Shown: piece by piece, positions 1-4,874 of the stretch
Position numbering within the stretch: position 1 is the stretch's first letter
Layout: every line of letters begins with the position of its first letter
Assembly: GCA_028869725.1 (NCBI GenBank)
Contig: JAGWRJ010000321.1
Span: 1 to 5,569 of the forward strand
Direction of reading: 5' to 3'
Length of the DNA: 5,569 bases
From: Alphaproteobacteria bacterium
Lineage (GTDB): Bacteria; Pseudomonadota; Alphaproteobacteria; Micropepsales; Micropepsaceae
Position numbers and translations under genes: made by a program
Notes under the pieces: model-generated
Seen by the model: the letters and a program-made list of their open reading frames with translations, nothing else
What the model was told of the DNA's origin: nothing
Database searches by the model: none

Positions 1-339
1 CTGATAGACCTCATGCACCTTTATGGCGCGAGCCGCTGGCAGATCCTGACCCGCCTTCAGCTGCCCACCGCACTGCCATTTCTCGTTTCCGCGATGAAGG
101 TGTCAGGCGGCCTCGCCCTGATCGGGACCGTGGTTGCCGAGTTTGCTGCGGGCACCGGTACGGCAACAGGACTGGCCTGGACCATTACCCTGGCAACTCG
201 CAATCTCGAGATGGCCGAGGCCTTTGCCGCACTCGCCCTGCTCTCTCTGCTCGGCATCGCGCTATTTTTTGCCCTGTCGGGCCTGGAGTGGCTCCTGCTG
301 CATCGCTGGCACGAAAGCGCACTCAGGAAGACGCAATGA
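1..339 (+). CDS. ABC transporter permease, NitT/TauT (SsuC/TauC) type, C-terminal part
   Basis: The reading frame is open from base 1, so the 5' end lies outside the window; 112 residues are visible and the stop is TGA at 337-339. Near the visible N-terminus, YGASRWQ...LQLPTALPFL fits the cytoplasmic EAA loop (G, then I-x-LP) by which binding-protein-dependent permeases dock on their ATPase. A following VSGGLALIGTVVAEF segment and a late hydrophobic helix (about residues 78-98) are the last membrane spans, and the tail is basic and cytoplasmic. The pattern 'GTVVAEF-GTGTATGLAW' is typical of the nitrate/sulfonate/taurine/pyrimidine-precursor permease group (BPD_transp_1 domain). Known for the family: inner-membrane channel of an importer with an ATPase and a periplasmic binding protein, presumably encoded upstream. 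The substrate cannot be assigned. The next gene starts 70 bp downstream on the same strand, so co-transcription is plausible. Confidence 0.88.
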   Translation: MIDLMHLYGASRWQILTRLQLPTALPFLVSAMKVSGGLALIGTVVAEFAAGTGTATGLAWTITLATRNLEMAEAFAALALLSLLGIALFFALSGLEWLLLHRWHESALRKTQ

Positions 340-409
340 GCGCGAAGTTGCGCTGTCGTGCGAATTGCGCCTAACATCAAAAGTCGAAGCGTAATCGAAG
401 GTCTGCGGG

Positions 410-1267
410 ATGTTTGTCGAAGTCGAGGGCGCACGCCTGTTTTTCGACGTGCTCGGTGCAAAATTCATCCTCGACGGCCCCAAGATGCGCGAAAAGCCGA
501 CCCTGATCGTCATGCACGGCGGTCCGGGCTTTGACCACTCCACCTTGCGACCATTTTTTGATCGTTTCAGCGATACCCACCAGCTTATCTACATTGATCA
601 TCGCGGCAATGGCCGCTCGACCGGAGCTCCACAGTCGTGGAATCTGTTGCAATGGGGACGGGACGTCAAAAATCTCTGTGACGTGCTGGGCATCGAGAAG
701 CCACACGTTTACGGCAATTCCTTCGGGGGCATGGTCGCCATGTCCTATGCCGCCCAATTCCCAAACCATCCCGAAAAGCTGGTGCTGTCCTCAACAGCAG
801 CACGTCTGCATCTTGATACCACCTATCGCATGCTGGAAGAGCGTGGCGGTACGCAGGCGCGCGAAATAGCCGTAAGATTCTGGACGCAGACTGATGCGCA
901 GGCAATGGACGATTACGTGCGGGTCTGTCTGCCGCTATACAACCCCGGCCCACCCAACCCTCAGGTGGCGGAAGGTTGGGCGCGGGCCGTGCGCCGCCCT
1001 GAAGTGTCAGCCCATTTCATTCTTGGCGAGATGCGGACTATGGACCTGCGTCCGGGCCTGCCGGCAGTTTGCTGCCCAACCCTCGTTCTGGCAGGCGGAT
1101 ATGATCCCATTACTCCGCCGGACTGCAGCAGAGAGATCGCCGGGCTGATTCCGAGCGAACTGAGCCATCTTCACATCCTCGAGGAGGCCGGCCACGGTAT
1201 CCATCGCGATTGCCCTGGAGAAGCCGAACGTATTCTGCGCGGTTTTCTCGAAGGCTCAGGCTCATGA
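410..1267 (+). CDS. alpha/beta hydrolase, proline iminopeptidase-like (S33 group)
   Basis: A complete 285-residue alpha/beta-hydrolase. Visible landmarks in order: oxyanion-hole motif HGGPG at residues 36-40; DHRGNGRS at 63-70; nucleophile elbow G-N-S-F-G-G with catalytic Ser104; a helical cap at about 130-215; the acidic triad residue Asp232 in GGYDPITP; and His262 in EEAGHGIH. HGGPG plus DxRGxGxS is the signature of the proline iminopeptidase / peptidase S33 branch, whose members remove N-terminal residues or hydrolyse small amides, esters and lactones. The real substrate is unknown. There is no signal peptide, so it is cytoplasmic. The ATG at 410 is preceded by GAAGG about 8 nt upstream. 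Its stop overlaps the start of the symporter gene (ATGA), indicating translational coupling and suggesting that it acts on a compound brought in by that transporter or by the upstream ABC importer. Confidence 0.93.
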   Translation: MFVEVEGARLFFDVLGAKFILDGPKMREKPTLIVMHGGPGFDHSTLRPFFDRFSDTHQLIYIDHRGNGRSTGAPQSWNLLQWGRDVKNLCDVLGIEKPHVYGNSFGGMVAMSYAAQFPNHPEKLVLSSTAARLHLDTTYRMLEERGGTQAREIAVRFWTQTDAQAMDDYVRVCLPLYNPGPPNPQVAEGWARAVRRPEVSAHFILGEMRTMDLRPGLPAVCCPTLVLAGGYDPITPPDCSREIAGLIPSELSHLHILEEAGHGIHRDCPGEAERILRGFLEGSGS

Positions 1268-2535
1268 CGGAGCGCGGCGCTGCGCCGCTCAAACGCCACG
1301 TAGCCGCTGTGGTGGCGGGCAATGCGCTCGAGTTCTACGATTTTCTGACCTACTCCTTCTTTGCCATCTATATCGGCGAAGCCTTCTTCCCAGCGAAGGA
1401 TCCCGTCACAAGCCTTCTGGCCTCGCTTGCAACCTTCGGAGCAGGCTTTGCCACACGTCCGCTCGGCGGCGTCCTGCTTGGCATCCTGGGCGACCGCCTG
1501 GGTCGCAAGCCGGCGATGTATCTGTCCTTTACGCTGATGGGCCTTGGCATGCTGGGCGTGACGCTGACTCCCTCCTATGCGCAGATCGGGCTTGCCGCTC
1601 CGGTGCTGCTCATCACCTTCCGGCTGGTTCAGGGCTTTGCGCTCGGTGGCGAAGTCGGTCCGACCACGGCCTTCCTGATCGAAGCACCGCCGGCATCGCG
1701 ACGCGGCTTCTACGGTTCACTCCAGTCAGCGTCTCAATATCTGGCGACGTTGGTGGCGGGCGCTGTTGGCACGCTGCTGGCCGCGCTGTTGCCAAGATCT
1801 GACCTGGCAAGCTGGGGTTGGCGCGTCGCGTTTTTCGCTGGAGCAGCGATCATCCCGTTCGGCCTGATGGTCCGTCGTTCCCTTCCCGAAACTCTGGACC
1901 ACGCGGCAGCACCCCCAGCCAGAGCGTTGCGTGAACACTGGTCCACCATCGTGTTCGGCCTGATGTTGATGGGAGGCGCAACCATCGCCACCTATGTGAT
2001 TCTGTCGCTGACGACCTATGCACAGGCCACCCTTCATATGCCGGCGCAATGGAGCTTTGGTGCAACCTTGGCGATTGGCATTGGAGGGGTAAGCGGAGCA
2101 CCTATTGGCGGGCATATGTCCGACCGCAAAGGACGCAAGCCGGTCATGCTGACAAGCAACGGCTTGCTCCTCGCATCCACTATTCCAGTCTATTTTGCAC
2201 TATCCCAGTGGCGATCAGGACCGATGCTCGTCTTTGCCGCCTTCTATCTGACCTTTTTGCTGGCAATGAATGCCGGCGTGGGAATCATGACGCTCTGTGA
2301 ACTTCTGCCGCCAAGCGTACGTTCAGGGGCCATGTCGACGATCTACGCCTTGGCCATTGCCGTATTCGGAGGCAGTGCGCAGTTTATCGCGGTGTGGCTG
2401 ACCAATCGTCTCCATGACCCCATGGCCCCGGCCTATTACATGTCGGCAGCGCTTGCCGTCAGCTTCATCGCCATTTCGGCTTTGCACGAATCAGCGCCGA
2501 TCCGACTTGCCAAAGCCCGCTCTCCGCATAGCTGA
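1264..2535 (+). CDS. MFS transporter, metabolite:H+ symporter (citrate/tricarballylate-like)
   Basis: A 423-residue inner-membrane transporter of normal length for the family, with about 12 hydrophobic segments. The N-terminal GNALEFYDFLTYSFFAIYIGEAFFP (residues 19-43) is characteristic of the metabolite:H+ symporter family, especially the citrate and tricarballylate carriers. The loop motif GDRLGRKP lies at 76-83 and its second-half copy SDRKGRKP at 286-293. RLVQGFALGGE (120-130), followed by RRGFYGS, is the other family signature. Known role of relatives: proton-coupled uptake of di- and tricarboxylates and similar small acids; the exact substrate is not determined by sequence alone. The frame is open from an ATG at 1210, but I choose ATG 1264: it overlaps the hydrolase stop as ATGA and directly precedes the conserved N-terminus. 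The two genes are therefore coupled. The nitroreductase follows after about 110 bp. Confidence 0.92.
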   Translation: MTERGAAPLKRHVAAVVAGNALEFYDFLTYSFFAIYIGEAFFPAKDPVTSLLASLATFGAGFATRPLGGVLLGILGDRLGRKPAMYLSFTLMGLGMLGVTLTPSYAQIGLAAPVLLITFRLVQGFALGGEVGPTTAFLIEAPPASRRGFYGSLQSASQYLATLVAGAVGTLLAALLPRSDLASWGWRVAFFAGAAIIPFGLMVRRSLPETLDHAAAPPARALREHWSTIVFGLMLMGGATIATYVILSLTTYAQATLHMPAQWSFGATLAIGIGGVSGAPIGGHMSDRKGRKPVMLTSNGLLLASTIPVYFALSQWRSGPMLVFAAFYLTFLLAMNAGVGIMTLCELLPPSVRSGAMSTIYALAIAVFGGSAQFIAVWLTNRLHDPMAPAYYMSAALAVSFIAISALHESAPIRLAKARSPHS

Positions 2536-2600
2536 CCTTGGGTCCGCGCTGCAAACGTTTCAATTGGGCAGTTACGACGGGTTTTGATTGACGCTGCACG

Positions 2601-2612
2601 AGGCAGCTGCCT
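2601..2612. promoter_or_regulatory. 12-bp perfect palindrome upstream of nitroreductase, possible operator
   Basis: AGGCAGCTGCCT reads the same on both strands and lies about 30 bp before the nitroreductase start, in the 106-109 bp gap after the symporter gene. A TTGACG at 2588-2593 could be a -35 box, with only a weak -10 candidate (TTCATA, 2612-2617, 18-nt spacer), which would put the palindrome inside the promoter. Palindromes of this size also occur by chance in GC-rich DNA, so this is only a candidate regulator site. Confidence 0.25.
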
Positions 2613-2644
2613 TCATATGTACGACCGCAATACGGAACCTGATG

Positions 2645-3328
2645 ATGAATGAAGCTGCAATTCGCGTCGAAGACGCCATCTGCTCCCGCAAGTCTGTTCG
2701 GGCTTTTCTGCCTGACGCGGTGCCACGCGACCTCCTGGAACATATCCTGCGCGTGGCACTGCGCGCGCCCTCAGGCGGCAATCTGCAGCCCTGGCGGCTC
2801 TATGCTCTGATGGGAGCCAGCCGTGACCGACTTGTCGCTGCGGCTGCCGAGGAGCGCAAAATCCATCCTATGGGTGAAGCTCCCGAATATCCGATCTACC
2901 CGCCCAATCTGAATGAGCCCTATCGCAGCCGCCGCTATCGCCTTGGCGAAGCGATGTACGCCACCATGAACATTCCGCGCGACAACAAGGCTGCGCGCCT
3001 GGCCTTCTTTGCCCACAACTGGGAGTTCTTTGGTGCCCCCGTGGGCCTCATCATCACCATGGATCGCCAGATGGGTGTCGGGCAATGGGCCGATCTCGGG
3101 ATGCTGTTGCAGAATATCATGCTGCTCGCCCGCGCCCATGGCCTGCATACCTGCCCCCAGGAGTCCTGGGCATCGTTCCAGCATGTGGTCCGCCGTACGC
3201 TGCCAATTCCAGAACATGAAATGGTGTTTGCCGGAATGGCGATCGGCTATGCCGACGGCGCCCATCCGGTAAACAGCCTCAAATCCGAACGGGCCCCACT
3301 GGAGGAAATCGTCACCTTCGTCGAATGA
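2645..3328 (+). CDS. nitroreductase family protein (FMN-dependent, NfnB/PnbA-like)
   Basis: A 227-residue flavoprotein. FMN-phosphate contacts are visible as R15-x-S17-x-R19 in SRKSVRAF. APSGGNLQPWR (41-51) is the conserved flavin/dimer loop, and WADLGMLLQNIMLLARAHGL (148-167) followed by CPQES matches the second half of the fold. The insert at about 80-115 (PEYPIYPPNL...YRSRRYRLGEAMY) is typical of nitroaromatic-reductase-like members such as nitrobenzoate reductases. Family role: NAD(P)H-dependent two-electron reduction of nitro groups, quinones or enones as a cytoplasmic FMN homodimer; the natural substrate here is unknown. Start choice: ATGATG at 2642/2645. GGAA at 2634-2637 sits 7 nt before 2645, and the product then begins like its relatives. 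A TTG at 2588 would add 19 unconserved residues and is unlikely. It may be co-transcribed with the symporter about 110 bp upstream or have its own promoter near a palindrome at 2601-2612. Confidence 0.9.
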   Translation: MNEAAIRVEDAICSRKSVRAFLPDAVPRDLLEHILRVALRAPSGGNLQPWRLYALMGASRDRLVAAAAEERKIHPMGEAPEYPIYPPNLNEPYRSRRYRLGEAMYATMNIPRDNKAARLAFFAHNWEFFGAPVGLIITMDRQMGVGQWADLGMLLQNIMLLARAHGLHTCPQESWASFQHVVRRTLPIPEHEMVFAGMAIGYADGAHPVNSLKSERAPLEEIVTFVE

Positions 3329-3344
3329 CCCTGATGGGAGCCGG

Positions 3345-3361
3345 CTGCCCCTTCCGGGCAG
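3345..3361 (+). terminator. hairpin after nitroreductase, weak terminator candidate
   Basis: CTGCCC (3345-3350) and GGGCAG (3356-3361) form a 6-bp GC stem with a 5-nt loop, 17 nt after the nitroreductase stop and before the convergent VOC gene. No T-run follows on either strand, so it is not a classical intrinsic terminator. It may protect the 3' end or mark the end of one or both converging transcripts. Confidence 0.3.
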
Positions 3362-3403
3362 AGTCAAAGCCGTCGGGTGCCACCTGCACGAGCGGGTACG
3401 ACG

Positions 3404-3874
3404 TCATCGCGCGCATGGGTCACGCCGCAGCCCTCTTGAGGGCTGCAAGGTCAAGTTTTTCATGGACCTGATCGCGGCCAGGACGTCCCGCGCACGCGGC
3501 CCGTTCAGAAGCTCGGGCAATTCTTCAGGCACGATCTGCCAGGAAACGCCAAATTTGTCTTTCGCCCAGCCGCACTGGCCTTCTCCCTCTACGCAGAGCG
3601 CGTTCCAGTAATAGTCGATTTCAACCTGGTCCTTGCAGTGGACGACAAAGGAGATGGCCTCACTGAATGCGAAATGTGGGCCGCCGTTGAGCGCAGTAAA
3701 AGGCTTGCCGTCGAGTTCGAAGGCGACGGTAAGTACATCACTGGCATTAGGTGGTGGGACGTCGGTTCTGCGCACGCGCCTGATGATCTTCGAATTGGGA
3801 AACAGCGCAACGTAGAATTCGGCTGCTTCTTCAGCCTCATGGTCAAACCAGAGGAATGGGGTGATATCCGGCAT
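3404..3874 (-). CDS. VOC-fold PhnB-like protein (3-demethylubiquinone methyltransferase-like domain), probable frameshift at its end
   Basis: As written the product is 156 residues. The N-terminus ITPFLWFDHEAEEAAEFYVALFPNSKI and the block QCGWAKDKFGVSWQIVPEEL (residues 100-119) identify the PhnB-like subgroup of the VOC/glyoxalase superfamily (3-dmu-9_3-mt domain). These small cytoplasmic proteins have mostly unknown reactions; 'methyltransferase' in database names is inherited and not supported by the fold. The start at 3874 has GGAG 8 nt upstream (3883-3886). Up to Met138 the protein matches its family; after it the frame reads KNLTLQPSRGLRRDPCAR, which does not. Reading one base back in the A-run at 3456-3460 gives KKLDLAALKRAAA and a stop at 3420-3422, the normal family ending (151 residues). 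So the gene carries a 1-nt deletion, a sequencing error or a recoding site; function is probably little affected. It is the second gene of an operon, 32 bp after the YCII gene. Confidence 0.88.
   Translation of the reverse strand: MPDITPFLWFDHEAEEAAEFYVALFPNSKIIRRVRRTDVPPPNASDVLTVAFELDGKPFTALNGGPHFAFSEAISFVVHCKDQVEIDYYWNALCVEGEGQCGWAKDKFGVSWQIVPEELPELLNGPRARDVLAAIRSMKNLTLQPSRGLRRDPCAR
3427..3446 (-). other. perfect hairpin at the VOC gene 3' end, 8 nt after the frameshift point
   Basis: The arms GCAGCCCT (3427-3434) and AGGGCTGC (3439-3446) are perfect inverted repeats around a 4-nt loop. On the minus strand the stem begins exactly 8 nt after GAAAAAC (3461-3455), where the VOC reading frame departs from its family. 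That spacing matches the stimulator hairpins of -1 frameshift sites. No T-run follows on the minus strand, so it does not look like an intrinsic terminator. On the plus strand five Ts occur only 9 nt later, too far for a good one. It lies inside coding sequence in either frame, so its repeat nature could also be incidental. Confidence 0.5.
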
Positions 3875-3906
3875 GGCGGATGCTCCAATCTACCCTCGAT
3901 GTCTGA

Positions 3907-4257
3907 CTATTCTGGCGGGGGGCCATCCATCATCGGCACAATGATACATTCGCCATCACCTGCAATACTGAGAAATTTCTCGATCTGGGCCAGCTGGTCG
4001 GCGGCATCCTTCGCCTGAAGGATCGCAAAGCCGCAGCCATCGGCGAACAGCTGAAGACCCGCACCTTCGTCCACGTGAATCTCACTTCCGGCACGGCGCA
4101 CGCGCCTTCCCTGCGCAGCCGGCAGGAATGCGCCTGTCATCAGAAGACGACCCACTTTCATCTCGCGTTCAGCCAGGGCGCGCATGTTCGCCATGTCTTC
4201 AGGATCCGAAGGACCGTTCATGCCGCCGGCGGGACGGAAAAAGGAAATATAGCGCAT
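3907..4257 (-). CDS. YCII-domain (YciI/DGPF-type) small protein
   Basis: A 116-residue cytoplasmic protein starting MRYISFFRPAGG. The features match the YCII-related family: a short beta strand at the N-terminus, then an acidic helix (about 18-36, DPEDMANMRALAEREMKVGRLL), MTGAFLPAAQGRRVR, a variable strand, the GCGFAILQAKDAADQLAQIEKFLSIAGDGE segment (74-103), and IIVPMMDGPPPE at the end. Most members have no proven reaction; they adopt a ferredoxin-like dimer fold and often sit beside VOC-PhnB genes and regulators, as here. The frame is open upstream to 4308, but the ATG at 4257 begins the conserved sequence and avoids running through the operator; GGAG (4269-4272) is 11 nt upstream. It is the first gene of a two-gene operon, with the VOC gene 32 bp downstream, and is divergent from a MarR-type gene that probably controls it. 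Confidence 0.88.
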   Translation of the reverse strand: MRYISFFRPAGGMNGPSDPEDMANMRALAEREMKVGRLLMTGAFLPAAQGRRVRRAGSEIHVDEGAGLQLFADGCGFAILQAKDAADQLAQIEKFLSIAGDGECIIVPMMDGPPPE

Positions 4258-4279
4258 GCCTTTATTCGCTCCGCATATA

Positions 4280-4309
4280 TTGACTATTACGTTGATATCA
4301 ACATACATA
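4280..4309 (+). promoter_or_regulatory. candidate promoter of the MarR-type gene
   Basis: TTGACT at 4280-4285 is a 5/6 match to the sigma-70 -35 box. A weak -10 (TACATA, 4304-4309) follows at an 18-nt spacing. The palindrome 4291-4302 occupies the spacer, so a bound repressor would block the polymerase. The leader to the ATG at 4357 would be about 40 nt. Confidence 0.4.
4288..4305. promoter_or_regulatory. putative MarR operator in the divergent intergenic region
   Basis: GTTGATATCAAC at 4291-4302 is a perfect 12-bp palindrome, and two further matched pairs outside it (TA at 4288-4289 and TA at 4304-4305) extend it to an imperfect 18-bp one. It lies midway between the divergent YCII and MarR genes and overlaps candidate core promoter elements for both. 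MarR-family dimers typically bind AT-centred palindromes of 16-20 bp containing TTGA...TCAA half-sites. The inference is that the adjacent MarR protein represses both directions from here. Confidence 0.65.
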
Positions 4310-4321
4310 GTGGAAAGTCAA
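4293..4321 (-). promoter_or_regulatory. candidate promoter of the YCII-VOC operon
   Basis: On the minus strand TTGACT (4321-4316) is followed after 17 nt by a poor -10, ATATCA (4298-4293), which lies in the palindrome. Transcription would start near 4286 and keep the GGAG at 4269-4272 in the leader. An alternative is TTGATA (4301-4296) with TATATG (4279-4274) at 16 nt, which has a better -10 but would start so close to the gene that the GGAG would be lost. Either arrangement overlaps the operator. Confidence 0.4.
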
Positions 4322-4356
4322 ATCCGGATTCGTGAATTTCTGACGACGGGATACAT

Positions 4357-4797
4357 ATGGCGAAGCAGCAGGCGCTGCCGTTCGAGACCACACTCTACGT
4401 AAAAGAGCACTGCCTGTGCCTGGCGACGCAACGCGCCGCGCGCGCACTTGCGCGCAGGTTCGACGCGGCGTTCGCTCCCTATAACCTGACCAACGGACAG
4501 TTTTCGCTTCTAATGGCGCTGAACCGGCCACAACCGCCCTTGATCGGCGATGTCGCCAGTCTTCTTGCCATGGACCGCACCACGCTGACTGCCATGCTCA
4601 AGCCGCTGGAACGGCGAAAGCTTGTCGAGGTGCACGTGGACGAAGCTGACCGACGCGGCCGACGGCTCGTGATCACGACGCCAGGACGCGTCCTGCTGGC
4701 AAAGGCCTTTCCTGTGTGGAAGCGTACGCTCGATGAAATCGAACACGGGCTGGCCGATGCCCAGGAGCTGCGTCAAACGCTTTGGACCGTGCCGTGA
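4357..4797 (+). CDS. MarR-family transcriptional regulator
   Basis: A 146-residue winged-helix protein. The N-terminal dimerisation helix contains CLCLATQRAARALARRFDAAFAPYNLTNGQFSLLMAL (residues 19-55), the usual start of this branch. The helix-turn-helix follows, with recognition helix about 72-87 (MDRTTLTAMLKPLERR). The basic wing is at 95-107 (DEADRRGRRLVIT) with the conserved D-x-R type residues D98-R99-R100, and the C-terminal helix closes the dimer. Cys19 and Cys21 lie in the first helix; cysteines there could make it redox-sensitive, but this is not shown. The start at 4357 has only a weak Shine-Dalgarno (CGGG, 6 nt upstream). Divergent orientation from the YCII-VOC operon and a palindrome between them point to repression of that operon and of itself, relieved by a small phenolic or electrophilic ligand as is common in the family (inference). 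Confidence 0.92.
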   Translation: MAKQQALPFETTLYVKEHCLCLATQRAARALARRFDAAFAPYNLTNGQFSLLMALNRPQPPLIGDVASLLAMDRTTLTAMLKPLERRKLVEVHVDEADRRGRRLVITTPGRVLLAKAFPVWKRTLDEIEHGLADAQELRQTLWTVP

Positions 4798-4874
4798 GCT
4801 CCGTCTCAAGATTCTTTCCCTCAGGTTGATTACGCGTCCGAAGACCATTCCAACAAATATGACAGGAGACCGAC
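4798..4874 (+). other. short intergenic leader between MarR gene and propeller gene
   Basis: A 77-bp gap without a gene. It contains the Shine-Dalgarno AGGAG at 4864-4868, 6 nt before the ATG at 4875, which is the strongest ribosome-binding site in the window. I see no convincing -35/-10 pair and no hairpin terminator after the MarR gene, so read-through from the MarR promoter is likely, though a separate weak promoter cannot be excluded. Confidence 0.5.

Noticed and set aside
1210..1263. 18-codon N-terminal extension of the symporter from ATG 1210
   Set aside because: It overlaps the hydrolase coding sequence, adds an Arg-rich non-family segment, and the ATGA at 1264 gives the standard start.
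2588..2644. TTG start for a 246-residue nitroreductase
   Set aside because: The added residues do not resemble the family N-terminus, the start codon is weak, and the palindrome and candidate promoter lie within it.
2771..3367. 198-codon open frame on the minus strand
   Set aside because: It is the antisense shadow of the nitroreductase, with no recognisable domain and low-plausibility composition.
3427..3460. Plus-strand intrinsic terminator (hairpin plus TTTTT)
   Set aside because: The T-run is 9 nt beyond the stem rather than directly after it, and the structure is about 100 nt past the nitroreductase stop inside the opposing gene.
3404..3874. Ubiquinone-biosynthesis methyltransferase function for the VOC gene
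   Set aside because: The family name is historical; the sequence is a short VOC fold without an S-adenosylmethionine-binding motif.
3638..4018. Plus-strand open frame across the VOC and YCII genes
   Set aside because: It is antisense to two recognisable proteins and has no domain similarity I can see.
4258..4308. Longer YCII start at 4308
   Set aside because: It would run through the operator/promoter region; the conserved protein begins at the ATG at 4257.
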